DNA from: Rhipidocladum racemiflorum
Lineage: Eukaryota > Streptophyta > Magnoliopsida > Poales > Poaceae
Length of the DNA: 64,000 nucleotides
Assembly: GCA_036346355.1 (NCBI GenBank)
Contig: CM070588.1
Span: 20,445,914 to 20,509,913, forward strand
Reading direction: 5' to 3'
In this document: in pieces, positions 1-10,889 of the stretch
Numbering within the stretch: position 1 is the first letter of the stretch
Layout: each line of letters opens with the position of its first letter
Translations under genes and position numbers: made by a program
Notes under the pieces: generated by a model
The model's input: only the letters and a program-made list of their open reading frames with translations
Told to the model about the DNA's origin: nothing
The model's database searches: none

Positions 1-350
1 GATATTTCGGCAGCATCTCCTTTGTTTTTCCATGAATTAACACAATATCGAAATCATGGCAAGATATATCATAGCACACGACATCTAGAACATCAACATA
101 ACTGGACATATCATCGAATTACGTCATTAATACCACGCTCAACCACTTCATAATCTATAACGAAGCAAATAAGGAATCACAAGCATGCTAAATTAAACCA
201 TACATTAAGTTTAAAGCACAACTCTTAATATCATGTCTCCAAGTGTGTAATTATGGATTATGATGGTGGAGTTACGTGTAGAAGTGTAGCTAAACCCCTT
301 TTTCCCGCATGCCGATCTCAAGTACCTAAAAACAACATAAAACACAAGCG

Positions 351-366
351 TGAGTTCGAAAACTCA
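351..366 (-). other. LTR hairpin with TTCG loop (family A)
   Basis: On the minus strand TGAGTT, loop TTCG, AACTCA: a perfect 6-bp stem. It lies just upstream of a T-rich splice-acceptor-like site (AG at 326-327). The same spot in A2 has a different stem and loop but still pairs, which suggests selection on structure rather than sequence. Confidence 0.6.
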
Positions 367-1242
367 GCAAGCATATTGCAATGGACAACAAGATCATTTA
401 CAAGACAATAATACCTCACGTCACATATAACATCTCATACTTGAACACATAACAACATCCTCATCATTTAATATGTATTGTAATGCAATGCAATGCTATG
501 CTCATATCTCCTTGGAAACTCATATCGGTATGGTTGAGTACACACCCGTCGGTGTGCACCCTTTTCCCCCCTTCCATCCCGAAGATGGAGGGTGCCTACT
601 CATCGCTTCCATTCACCACGTGGATGGAATCACGATGTAGGTCTTACTCAATGGCGTTCCGGACTAGTCATAACTTTCTCACCGACCTTGCTGGACTAGT
701 TATGACTTTCTCACCGCCCTCGCCCTATCTCATGTCATGCATGCAACTATGCCAATTATCATATTTCACATGTACATAAACATATGGCATCTCATCATGA
801 CAAATATTAACACATGGCATCGAATCATGATAATCATACTCAATATATCATTGGAAAACAGCAAGCATGGCAAGTGATCATAGCAAGTATTCAATCTTTC
901 ATCTAATCTCCACAAGCAACCTACAATTCCGCTATTCATTACAACACACTTGCCTCAACCGTGGGCGACGGAATTTGTGGGAAGTAGAGGGCACCCCGGG
1001 GTCACACCACCTGCACAACGGCATCACATACTCTCAATAATGCCCACAAAACAGTACACAAATCCCCAGCTCACCCGTCATTGCCCACTACTCGCAAAAC
1101 CTAAAACAGAGGTTCTGTCCCGGCGGAACAGCAGCCTTGCAAAGGCCATAACTTGAGTTCTGGGACTCCAAATCGAATAAACGAGTACACCGTCGCGAAG
1201 CTTAGGAAATTTCCCAACTTTTTCTAGTTATAGGGAAAGATT

Positions 1243-1640
1243 GATTCGGAATCTAATGTTGTTTGATCTAACGTTGAACACGAACTGTCTCAATCTCGTC
1301 ACAGATTTGACAGCGCTCGGTAAAATAGCCATAACTTCCAAACGGCTGGGCAGAATTTCAATTTCCTTATATGCACGGAAAGATATTGAAATTATCTACA
1401 ACTTCATAGAAGTCCGTACGGTCAGATTCGAACTCTAAATTAGTTTAATCTAATGTTGAACACGGACTGTCCCAACCTCGACACAGATTGGACAGCGCCC
1501 ACCAAAACGGCCATAACTTTCAGACCGTAACACCAAAAATTCTCAAACAAATACACAAAATAAGCCTTGACGATACCTACAACTTCTTCAACAGGAGGTC
1601 GGCCAAATTCCGACTCTAAAATTGCGAAATCGCACCCCCT
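1243..1640. repeat. Approximate tandem duplication inside LTR A1
   Basis: Two diverged copies of about 190-200 bp lie head to tail (about 1243-1440 and 1441-1640). Each contains GTTGAACACG, a block about a dozen bases before GACAGCGC, GCCATAACTT and a C(C/A)GACTCTAAA-like end. The A2 LTRs have the unit once (for example near 53490-53660), so the duplication is private to this copy. Boundaries are approximate because the copies are diverged. Confidence 0.6.
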
Positions 1641-2451
1641 AAAACGGACTCCAAATCTGCCCGAAACTGAGTACAATACGAACTCTAGTTCTTTTCAGAT
1701 CTACTCCATGGCAGCACGTCCTCTTGATCTAAAAACTCCAAATCTACCATGAGAACAGCACCTAGACCTTCCCCAAGGTTTCCCCAAGATCATACCTTTG
1801 CCCGATGCACAAAACCCCAATGAATCCCCTCGCGAATCGCTCCTCGCTCCACGTTCCTCGCTCCTCGCTCCTCGCTCCTCGCTCCACGGGATGACTCCAC
1901 GAGGTGCAGGAGTGGGGAGGCCACCCTAGGGCAGCAAGGGGATGGAGGAGAGGTGGAGAGGAGAGGCTAGGGGGGCGCATGGCCACAAGGGGGAGGTGGC
2001 GGCTAGGGCTAGGGGGGGAAGAGGATGGGGCGCAAGGGGCTGAGGTGGGGGCGCAAGGGGGCTGAGGTGGGGGCGCAAGGGGGCAGGGGGAGCCCCTTTT
2101 ACCAGCCCCCACACCCTGTCCAAGTCCAAAAAGAGTCCTCCTCAATCCCTCCAAAGCCCACCAAGGCCCAAAACTCCCCCGGGAAGGCCCAAAACCCCGA
2201 AAACGGCCCGGAAAAGCTATTAACCTCCAATTCCTATGGTTTTAACCTTATTTCCACCCCTCATACTGTATTTAACCTTATCATGTTCAATAATTAAGGA
2301 TACGACACTCCGTGGCGACATAACACTTCAAACTGCCCAACAGTGCGAGTAAAACTCAAGCCGAAAGGTTTTAACCTAAATTCCACATTCCATAAAGTTT
2401 TTGTCCTCAACATTCACATTGTATAAGGTTGCGACACTCCGAGGTGTCACA

Positions 2452-3530
2452 CCAGATGAAGGGGAGATATACTCTGGGCCCTCTCGGTGATATCACATTG
2501 ACATCGCTTGCAAGCACGTGACTAGGTCACAAGAATGTCATATCACGGAATGAGTAAAGAGTACTTGTCGGTAACGGGATCGAACTAGGTATAGTTGATA
2601 CCAATGATCGGATCCCGGATAAGTAATATATCGCGAGACAAAAGGAATTGGTTATGTTGTTTTTGGTTCACACGATCACTAGTTCATCGTTGAGTAAGTG
2701 GGAGTCATTATGGATCTCCAGATCCCGCTGATGATTATTTATCAGAGAGGTGTCTTGATAATGTCCATTTTTATTCACGAACCGTAGGGTGACACACTTA
2801 AGGTTTATCGACGTTTTTGAGTGGGTACGGAACACCGGAGAAAAGTTTGGACAGCACTAGAATAGTTTCGGGATATCGGAATAGTTCAAGGGGGTATGTG
2901 TTAATTTTTGTTAATTAAAAGAATTAACAAATATTAAAATAACAGAAATAAAATTGTTTATTTATTTAATGGAGAGTCCATTCACATGAAGACAATGGAG
3001 AGTCCATTCACATGAAGAGAATGGAAAGTCCATTCACATGGAGAGAGTGGAGAGTCCACTCACTCCTATAAAAGGGAGGGTGGAGCTCCTCTCTCATGTA
3101 CTAATCTTCATAACCCTTTGATTGGTCCTTTCTCCCTCCTCCTGCTCTTCCACCTTTCAAACAGTAGCTTAAGCGAAGCGCTGCTGAAATAGTTTCTCCA
3201 CCACCACCACTAAGTCGTAGTGTTGTTGGAGTTTCCCGTGGATCCTCTACTTCCGCTGCCCCGCTGGTTCGAGGGATATTGGAGGTCGTCGTTGTTCCGT
3301 ACGTGTGACCAAGTACGGAGGCGCTGCCGTTTGTGGCGCTCATCTTTGCGACTTTGAAGTCGGGCGTGTACCTCTAATTCAACCACGTTTGTTTGCGGGA
3401 ATGTTATTCCCGCTTTCGGTCTACGAGGGTGAGTCCTTCTGAAACCGTTTGCATGCATCTCCTAGATATGATCTTGGTGTTTGGTTGCATTCGTAGGAAA
3501 AATTTTGTTTTCCGTGCTTAGAACCCATCA
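2452..3530 (+). repeat. 5' LTR remnant of copia C
   Basis: Aligns by eye along its full length with 9207-10309 and ends in the same CCATCA. It contains the block of 23-bp GGAGAGTCCATTCACATGRA-type repeats near 2970-3055, a TATAAAA box at 3067-3073 and a short intron-like segment at 3429-3496 (GTGAGT...CGTAG). The repeat block has one unit fewer than in the 3' LTR. Open frames on either strand here are shadows. Confidence 0.9.
3067..3073 (+). promoter_or_regulatory. TATA box of copia 5' LTR
   Basis: TATAAAA directly after the minisatellite and before AGGGAGGGTGGAGCTC. The same box occurs at 9848-9854 and 56338-56344 in the other LTR copies, so it is the likely core promoter of this family. 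Confidence 0.7.
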
Positions 3531-3531
3531 G

Positions 3532-3544
3532 TGGTATCACAGCC
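3532..3544 (+). other. Primer binding site, copia C
   Basis: TGGTATCACAGCC starts one base after the LTR end. It matches the plant initiator Met-tRNA primer consensus TGGTATCAGAGCC with one difference (G to C), probably decay. Confidence 0.8.
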
Positions 3545-4712
3545 GTGTCTATGCGTAGATGTTATGTACGGTTAAAACACATATGGATGTGGGCGTTGAT
3601 GATCATGTTATTGCATAATTTCGTGCTTTTTGGATCATGGTGGCATAGTGGGATTTGAAGCGGTCCGGAGTAACCTTACATGTCCTCGCACATGAGACTT
3701 GTTCCACGCTCGACATGCAACTTTCTTTGCATAAGTGGCTTTGCGGGTGTCAGTTTCTCCTACTATAGTCATGATCTAATTTACAACGGTTTGCTAATAA
3801 TATTTTTATCACCGTTGTGGTTCTTGTTCGTAGGTAAGAACGGTTCTTTCCTAGAAAGCCCAAAACCGCGTAAAATATGAAAGAAAAAAAAAATTACAGG
3901 CGTCTAACTTGTTTTTGCAGGGCATGTGATGTGATATGGTCATTGATACAAAGATTGTTGTATGAAATAAGATTTATTTTAAATTTAAACAACCGGCAGG
4001 AGCCATTTGGTTGTCTTTTCTTTTATGGCCTGCGTGCTAAGTATATGTCCATGTGATATATTGTAATGGAGGAAGACAATCAAGATGGAAGCACCATGGA
4101 CCTTGGTGCCACGCCGGTGGAATGATGGAGATCATACCATGACGCACAAGATGGAGATCAAGTGCTAGAAGGACCATATCATATCACATTATTCATGCAT
4201 GTGATGTTAATCCTTTTTATGCATCTTATTTTGCTTGGATGTGATCGCGTCGTTAGCACTATAAGATGATCCCTTCAACTTAATATCAAGATAATAATGT
4301 GTTCTTCCATAGTATGCACCGTTAAGAAAGTTCATCGTTTCGAAGCACCACGTGATGATCGGGTGTGATAGACTCTACGTTCGCATACAACGGGTGTAAG
4401 CCAGATTTACACAAGCAAATACTTTGGTTCTACTTGGCGAGCCTAGCATGTACAGACATGGCCTCGGAACACGAACCAAAAGGTAAAGCATGAGTCATAT
4501 GGATGATATAATGAACATATTGATGTTCGCCTTTGAAACTATGCCGTCTCACGTGATGATCGGTTTCGGTATAGTGAATTTGGTTCGTGTAATCACTAAA
4601 GATGACTAGAGGGATGTTGTTTTTGAGTGGGAGTTCTCGTAGTAATTTTGAATTAAACTTGAACTTAATCTATTATGAACTTAGTCTAAGTAACATTGCA
4701 AATACGTTGTAG
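3545..4712 (+). other. Copia C untranslated leader
   Basis: About 1.2 kb between primer site and gag with no credible coding frame. It contains intron-like ends (for example TTCGTAG|GTAAGAACGG near 3830) and a purine run near 3880. Nothing else is recognisable. Confidence 0.6.
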
Positions 4713-5520
4713 ATGGCACCACCTACTTTCAATTTCAATCTGTTCATGGAGAAAGAGAAACTAGCCACCAACGGTAGCAACTTTACCAACTGGGCCCTTA
4801 ACCTGAGGATTCTCCTCAGCGCTGCTCAAAGGAGCTATGTGCTTGATGCGCCGCTGGGTGCCCCGCCCGCTGATGATGCCCCGAGGAGGAGAAAAATGTT
4901 TTCTTGACTCGCAAGGAGGACCACAGTTTAGTTCACTGCGGCATTTTGTATGGCCTTGAGCCTGAGCTGCAAAAACATTTCGAGCACAGCAATGCTTTTG
5001 ATACAATGGGAGAGTTGAAAATGATTTTCGACACCCATGCCGCAGTAGAGAGTTATGAAGCTTCAGAAAAGTTCTTTAGCTGCATGATGGAGGAAAACAA
5101 CTCCGTTAGTGAGCACGTACTCAAAATGTCTGGGTACGCCGATAAACTCATAGCTTTGGGAATAACGATCCCCATTGAGCTAGGAATTCATCGTGTTCTC
5201 CAGTCTCTTCCACCAAGCTACAAGAGCTTTGTGATGAACTACAACATGCAGGGCATGAAGAAGTCTCTCCCCGAGCTTCTGTCAATGCTGAAAATTGCTG
5301 AAGTAGAGATCAAGAAGGAACATCAAGTGTTGATGGTCCATAAGACCACTAGTTTCAAGAAGAATGGCAAGAAAGGCAAGGCTAAGGGTAACTTCAAGAA
5401 GAAGGGCAAGTCTGTTGCCACATCTGAGAAGAAGACCAAGGCTGGCCCTAAGTCGACATCAATGTTTTTCTGCAAGGGCACTTTGGGCACTTGAAGCGCA
5501 AGCGCCCAAAATATCTCGGG
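4713..5520 (+). pseudogene. Copia gag (nucleocapsid), broken
   Basis: Gag coats the element RNA in cytoplasmic particles. The ATG at 4713 opens a typical copia gag N-terminus containing the block NFTNWALNLRILLSAA. A frameshift near 4880-4905 moves the frame so that the body (LVHCGILYGLEPELQKHFEH onward) continues in the frame starting at 4904. The Lys-rich tail leads to a CCHC knuckle that is destroyed: after FFCKGT the frame reaches a stop at 5492-5494 and the His and last Cys are lost. The product would not be functional. Confidence 0.85.
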
Positions 5521-5538
5521 TGATAAGAAGGACGGAAT

Positions 5539-5766
5539 GTGAACAAAGGTATATATGATATACATGTTATTGATGTGTACCTTACTAGTACTCGCAGTAG
5601 CGCCTGGGTATTTGATACCGGTTCGGTTGCTAACATATGTAACTCGAAACAGGAGCTAAGGAACAGGCGACAACTAGCAAGGGATGAGGTGATGATGCGC
5701 GTCGGCAATGGATCAAAGGTTGATGTGATCGCCGTCGGGACGCTATCCAATTACCATCAGGATTAG
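5539..5766 (+). pseudogene. Copia aspartic protease, truncated
   Basis: The segment contains WVFDTGSVANICNS, the copia form of the D-T/S-G-A/S active site, at about residue 25 of this piece. The frame closes at 5764-5766 where copia proteins normally read on toward the pre-integrase region, so a frameshift or stop has separated protease from integrase. The protease would cleave the Gag-Pol polyprotein. Confidence 0.8.
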
Positions 5767-5768
5767 TT

Positions 5769-6852
5769 ATGAACCTAAATAATTGTTATTTGGTGCCTGC
5801 GTTGAGCATGAACATCATATCTGGATCTTGTTTAATGCGAGACGGTTATTCATTCAAGTCTGAGAACAATGGTTGTTCAATTTATATGAATAATATCTTT
5901 TATGGTCATGCACCTGAGAAGAATGGTTTATTTATTTTGAATCTTGATAATAATAGTACACATGTTCATAATGTGAATGCCAAAAGAATTAAGTTGAATG
6001 ATGATATTGCTGCATATATGTGGCATTGCCGCTTATGTCATATTGGTGTTAAACGCATAAAGAAGCTCCATTCTGATGGACTACTAGAATCACTTGATTA
6101 TGAATCATTTGAGACATGTGAACCATGCCTCATGGGCAAGATGACTAGAACCCCGTTTTCCGGTACAATGGAGCGGGCAACCGACTTATTGGAAATCATA
6201 CATACCGATGTGTGTGGTCCAATGAGTGTGTCAGCGCGTGGTGGATATCGTTACTTCGTTACTTTCACGGATGATTTGAGTAGATATGGATATATTTATT
6301 TAATGAAACACAAGTCTGAAACATTTGAAAAGTTCAAAGAATTTCAGAGTGAAGTAGAAAATCATCGTAATAGAAAGATCAAATTTCTACGATCCGATCG
6401 TGGAGGAGAGTATCTTAGTTACGAATTTGGCACACACATGAGACAATGTGGAATAGTTTCACAACTCACTCCTGCTGGAACACCAGAGCGTAATGGTGTA
6501 TCCGAAGGCCGTAATCGCACTTTATTGGATATGGTTCGATCTATGATGTCCCTTACAGATTTGCCACTATCATTTTGGGGTCATGCACTAGAAACAAATT
6601 GCATTCACTTTAAATAGGGCACCATCTAAATCCGTTGAAACGACACCGTATGAATTATGGTTTGGCAACAAACCTAAGCTGTCATTTCTAAAAGTTTGGG
6701 GATGCGATGTTTATGTTAAGAAACTTCAACCTGATAAACTCGAACCCAAAGCGGAAAAATGCATCTTCATAGGATACCCTAAAGAAACAATTGGGTACAC
6801 CTTCTATCACAGATCCGAGGGCAAGGTTTTCGTTGCCAAGAATGGATCCTTT
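5769..6852 (+). pseudogene. Copia integrase, frameshifted
   Basis: Integrase joins the element cDNA to host DNA in the nucleus. The zinc-binding H-C-H-H/C-C region reads MWHCRLCHIG ... CEPCLMGK (near 6020-6140). The catalytic triad is present: Asp at 6207-6209 (HTDVCGP), Asp at 6396-6398 (RSDRGGEY) and Glu at 6504-6506 (VSEGRN), with 35 residues between the last two as in D-D-35-E enzymes. The frame breaks near 6610; the C-terminal part (APSKSVETTPYELWFGNK) continues in another frame to the RT region. Confidence 0.85.
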
Positions 6853-7783
6853 TTGGAGAAAGAGTTTCTCTCAAAAGGTGTGAGTAGTAGGAAGGTAGAA
6901 CTTAACGAGGTTTTTGAACCTTCTCTTCATAGAATGGCAAGTGCAGTAGCGCGGGAAGTTGTTTCGGAGTTGACTTCACCAGATGAAGAGGGAACTAATG
7001 ATGAGGATCATGAAACTCCGAAAGAGAACACTACCACACCTCGCAGGTCAACAAGAGCACGTAATGCTCCTGATTTTTATGTTTCTACTATGAATGTCAT
7101 GGTAATTGAGAATGATGACCCTGCGACGTATGATGAAGCGATGATGAGCCCAGATTCCGACAAATGGCTAGAAGCCATGAAATCCGAAATGGGATCCATG
7201 TATGAAAACCAAGTATGGACTTTGGTGGACCTACCCAATGACCGTAAGGCCGTTGAGAACAAATGGATTTTCAAAAAGAAAATAGACGCTGATGGTAATG
7301 TGACCGTCTATAAAGCTCGACTTGTCGCAAAGGGTTTTCGACAAATTCAAGGAGTTGACTACGATGAGACTTTCTCACCCGTAGCGATGCTAAAGTCTGT
7401 TAGGATTATGTTAGCAATTGCTGCATTTTTCGATTATGAAATCGCGGATGGATGTAAAACCGCGTTCCTTAATGGAAACATTGAGGAAGAGTTGTATATG
7501 ATACAACCCAAAGGTTTTGTTGATCCTAAGGATGTCGATAAGGTATGCAAACTTCAATGATCCATTTATGGACTGAAGCAAGCATCACGAAGTTGGAATC
7601 TCCGCTTTGATGAGGTAATCAAAGGTTTTGGATTTGTCCAAACTTACGGAGAAGCTTGTATTTACAAGAAAGTGAGTGGGAGCTCTATAGCATTTCGATA
7701 TTATATGTGGATGACATATTGTTGATTGGAAATGATATAGAACTTTTGAAAAGCGTAAAGATTACTTAAACAAGAAGTTTTCA
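6853..7783 (+). pseudogene. Copia reverse transcriptase, stop plus frameshift
   Basis: The copia RT signature is clear: W(I)FKKK, YKARLVAKGF, DYDETFSPVA and the GLKQASRSW block. A single TGA at 7558-7560 interrupts the frame immediately before SIYGLKQ, consistent with loss of an Arg codon. The catalytic YVDD box lies at 7704-7715, but a small indel near 7690 puts it out of frame with the upstream part. Active-site residues are therefore intact at DNA level although the protein cannot be made in one piece. Confidence 0.85.
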
Positions 7784-8682
7784 ATGAAGGACCTTGGTGA
7801 AGCAACAGATATTTTAGGCATCAAAATCTATAGAGATAGATCGAGACGCTTGATTGGGTTATCGCAAAGTACATACCTTGACAAGATTCTAAAGAAGTTT
7901 AGAATGGACGAAAGTAAGAAAGGGTTCTTACCTATGTTGCAAGGCAAGACGTTGAGTAAGACTCAGAGTCCAGCTATAGCAGAAGATAGAGAAGTAATGA
8001 ATAAGATTCCCTATGCTTCAGCCATAGGCTCTATTATGTATGCTATGTTGTGTACAAGACCGGATGTGGCACATGCTATTAGTTTGACTAGCAGGTACCA
8101 ATCTGATCCAGGTTTGGAACACTGGACAGCGGTCAAGAATATCTTTAAGTACTTAAGAAGAACTAAGGATATGTTTCTCATATATGGTGGTGAAGAAGAG
8201 CTCGTCGCAAAATGTTACGTCGACGCTAGTTTCGACACTGATCCGGATGACTCTAAGTCACAAACCGGGTATATTTTTGAAATTAATGGAGGAGCAGTGA
8301 GCTGGAGGAGTTCCAAGCAATCTGTGGTGGCGGGATCTTCAACAGAGGCGGAATATATTGCTGCTTCAGAAGCGCCAGAAGCGCTTGGATGAAGATGTTC
8401 GTATCCGAACTGGGTGTGGTTCCGAGTGCGTTGGACCCAATGGTTATCTATTGTGACAACAATGGTGCCATAGCCAATGATAAAGAACCAAGGTCACACA
8501 AGAATTCCAAGCATATTAAGCGCCGGTTTCACTCCATCCGTGAACATGTCAAGGATGGCGATGTAAAGATTTGCAAAGTGCACACGGATCTGAATGTGGC
8601 AGACGCGTTGACTAAAGCTCTCCTAAGGGCAAAACATGATCAGCACCAGAACTCAATGGGTGTTAGATTCATCACAATGTAA
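7784..8682 (+). pseudogene. Copia RT thumb and RNase H, split near 8390
   Basis: Starts at MKDLGEATDILGIKI, the standard block after the YVDD box. It includes YASAIGSIMYAM, RPDVAHA and the RNase H motifs YVDASF and SSTEAEYIAASEA (about 8335-8370). A small change at 8380-8392 (repeat of GAAGCG) causes a frameshift and stop; the C-terminal portion resumes in the next frame at 8389 with the metal-binding Asp in YCDNNGAI and the closing ADALTKAL block, ending at 8682. Confidence 0.85.
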
Positions 8683-8700
8683 TCTAGATTATTAACTCTA

Positions 8701-8715
8701 GTGCAAGTGGGAGAC
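8701..8715 (+). other. Polypurine tract, copia C
   Basis: GTGCAAGTGGGAGAC immediately before the LTR. The purine-rich AAGTGGGAGA core is the plus-strand primer expected at this spot. Confidence 0.7.
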
Positions 8716-9724
8716 TGAAGGGAATATGCCCGAGAGGCAATAATAAATTGTTTATTATCTTATTCCATGTTTATAATAGATGTTTATTTCTCATGCTAAA
8801 ATTGTATTAACCGGAAACGTTGATACATGTGTGTTCAATAAACAAAAAGGTTCCTAGTAAAGCCTCTCTTTTAAACTAGCTCGTTGATTAACTGACGATC
8901 AAGGTTTCCTGATCATGAACATTGGATGTTGTTAATAATGGGGTCACATTATTAGAAGAATGATGTGATGAACACACACCCAAGTTGGTATAGCAAATTC
9001 GATCAAGTCATTAAAGTTTGTTGCTGTACTAAACATATACAAAATAGCTCTTTTCCTTAGACCATGAGATGATGTCAATCACTAACTCTGGAAGAGTACT
9101 TTGATGACATCAAACGTCACTCCGTAACACGGTGACTATAAAGATGGATTTGGGTACTATGAAAGTATTAGTTGAGGCTCATGCATCAAGAGTGGGATTT
9201 GTCCATCCAGATGACGGAGAGATATACTCTGGGCCCTCTCGGTGATATCACATTGATATCGCTTGCAAGCACGTGACTAGGTCACAAGAATGTCATATCA
9301 CGGAACGAGTAAAGAGTACTTGTCGGTAACGGGATCGAACTAGGTATAGTTGATACCAATGATCGGATCCCGGATAAGTAATATATCGCGAGACAAAAGG
9401 AATTGGTTATGTTGTTTTTGGTTCACACGATCACTAGTTCATCGTTGAGTAAGTGGGAGTCATTATGGATCTCCAGATCCCGCTGATGATTATTGATCAG
9501 AGAGGTGTCTTGATCATGTCCATTTTTATTCACGAACCGTAGGGTGACAGACTTAAGGTTCATCGACATTTTTGAGTGGGTACGGAACACCGGAGAAAAG
9601 TTTGGACAGCACTGGAATAGTTTCGGGATATCGGAATAGTTCAAGGGGGTATGTGTTAATTTTTGTTAATTAAAAGAATGAAGAAATATTAAAATAACAG
9701 AAATAAAATTGTTTATTTATTTAA

Positions 9725-9845
9725 TGGAGAGTCCATTCACATGAAGAGAATGGAGAGTCCATTCACATGAAGAGAATGGAGAGTCCATTCACATGAAGAG
9801 AATGGAAAGTCCATTCACATGGAGAGAGTGGAGAGTCCACTCACT
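9725..9845 (+). repeat. Minisatellite upstream of copia TATA box
   Basis: About four to five head-to-tail units of 23 bp, core GAGAGTCCATTCACATG plus a GAAGAGAAT-type spacer. The 5' LTR has about one unit fewer and the solo LTR at 56188-56330 has more, with some spacer-less units. Placement directly before TATAAAA makes it a possible promoter-proximal repeat. Confidence 0.85.
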
Positions 9846-9847
9846 CC

Positions 9848-9854
9848 TATAAAA
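9848..9854 (+). promoter_or_regulatory. TATA box of copia 3' LTR
   Basis: TATAAAA directly after the minisatellite; same context as 3067-3073. Confidence 0.65.
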
Positions 9855-10440
9855 GGGAGGGTGGAGCTCCTCTCTCATGTACTAATCTCCATAACCCTTT
9901 GGTTGGTCCTTTCTCCCTCCTCCTGCTGTTCCACCTTTCAAACAAAGAGCTTAAGCCGGCGCTGCTGAAATAGTTTCTCCACCACCACCACTAAGTTGTA
10001 GTGTTGTTGGAGTTTCCCGTGGATCCTCTACTTCGGCTGCCCCGCTGGATCGAGGGATTGGAGGTCATCGTTGTTCCGTACGTGTGACCAAGTACGAAGG
10101 CGCTGCCGTTTGTGGCGCTCATCTTCGTGACTTTGAAGTCGGGCGTGTACCTCTACTTCAACCACGTTTGTTTGCGGGAACGTTATTCCCGCTATCGGTC
10201 TACGACGGTGAGTCCTTCTGAAACCGTTTGCATGCATCTCCTAGATATGATCTTGGTGTTTGGTTGCATTCGTAGGAAAAATTTTATTTTCCATGCTTAG
10301 AACCCATCAGTCCCGGGGGCTACTGTCAGTGTATTCCACACCAGGGTACCCGCTCCCCCGCAGCAAGTACGATCGCCAGACGGGTAGGGCACGTATGGGC
10401 CCCACCACCTAGGCAGTGGCGGGGCCACCTGGTGGTCGCC

Positions 10441-10865
10441 CAGTGGACAAGTGGCGATCAGGCCACACCACTGGGCGCCCAGGAAGGTGGTCGCCAAGTG
10501 GACAGGTGGCGATTAGGCCACTGGGCGCCCAGGAAGGTGGTCGCCCAGTGGACAGGTGGCGGTCAGGCCACGCCACTGGACGCCCAGGAAAGTGGTCGCC
10601 CAGTGGACGGGTGGCGATCAGGCCACACCACTGGGCGCCCAGGGAGGTGAACACCCAGTGGACACGTGGCAGACAGGCTACGCCCTTGGGCGACCAGTGA
10701 GGTCGTCGCCCAGTGGACAAGTGGCGACCAGGCCACACCACTGGGTGCCCAGGAAGGTGGTCGCCCAAGGGACGCGTGGCAAACAGGCCGCGCCCCTGGG
10801 CGACCAGCGAGGTGGTCGCCCAGCGGACAGGTGGCATGCAGGCCACTCCCCTGGCGTCCACCCCC
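10441..10865 (+). repeat. 55-bp tandem repeat array with internal hairpins
   Basis: Seven units and a partial eighth, starting at 10441, 10496, 10546, 10601, 10656, 10711, 10766 and 10821. All are 55 bp except the second (50 bp). A typical unit begins CAGTGGACAAGTGGCGA and ends AAGGTGGTCGCC. Most hold a CCCAGTGG ... CCACTGGG inverted repeat of about 8 bp. It occupies U3 of LTR D and creates spurious open frames in all phases. Confidence 0.92.
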
Positions 10866-10889
10866 GAGGCTGCAGCGCCCAGGTCAAGG

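Larger units (their letters stand above)
1..2451 (-). mobile_element. LTR of gypsy family A (copy A1), minus strand, runs off the left edge
   Basis: Read on the minus strand this begins TGTGACACC at 2451 and matches, through the window start, the two LTRs of element A2 (52778-55060 and 61030-63289). Position 1 corresponds to roughly 110 bases before the LTR end, so the rest lies outside the window. Recognisable shared blocks are the paired GGTGAGAAAGT-type repeat near 660-715, the middle exon near 955-1020 and the hairpin at 351-366. It is longer than the A2 LTRs because of a tandem duplication near 1243-1640. The right end falls exactly inside a copia LTR, so this element inserted into copia C. 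Whether it is a 5', 3' or solo LTR cannot be told from this side. No gene is seen in it; the short open frames are chance. Confidence 0.85.
2452..10309 (+). mobile_element. Ty1-copia retrotransposon C, decayed, 5' LTR interrupted by A1
   Basis: Order is LTR remnant, primer site, gag, protease, integrase, RT, RNase H, purine tract, LTR. Integrase preceding RT is the copia (Pseudoviridae) order. The 5' LTR starts at a point equivalent to 9207 in the 3' LTR; the missing first 491 bp should lie left of the window beyond A1. The pol frame is broken by several stops and frameshifts, so it is not autonomous. The domain style resembles the Tork/TNT1-like clades, but I cannot assign a named family. 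The right end is followed by GTCCC (10310-10314), the expected target duplication, whose partner is off-window. Confidence 0.9.
8716..10309 (+). repeat. 3' LTR of copia C (1594 bp)
   Basis: Runs from TGAAGGGAATATGCCC to CCATCA (TG...CA ends) and follows the polypurine tract. It matches the 5' LTR remnant at 2452-3530 and the solo LTR at 55275-56792. Contents in order: about 1 kb of U3, a minisatellite near 9725-9845, TATA box 9848-9854, and a short intron-like segment 10208-10275. Confidence 0.9.

Noticed and set aside
1762..2154. Pro-rich 130-codon minus-strand frame, with similar frames at 53048-53368 and 61256-61621
   Set aside because: They lie in the C-rich part of family A LTRs, in different frames in different copies, with no conserved product.
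3532..3544. tRNA gene fragment (TGGTATCA-GAGCC words, also at 17785, 25084, 41700, 55063)
   Set aside because: Each lies immediately after an LTR end and is the complement of the tRNA 3' end; these are primer binding sites, not tRNA genes.
10441..10865. Possible CRISPR-like array
   Set aside because: Units are continuous direct repeats with no unique spacers, in a plant LTR.
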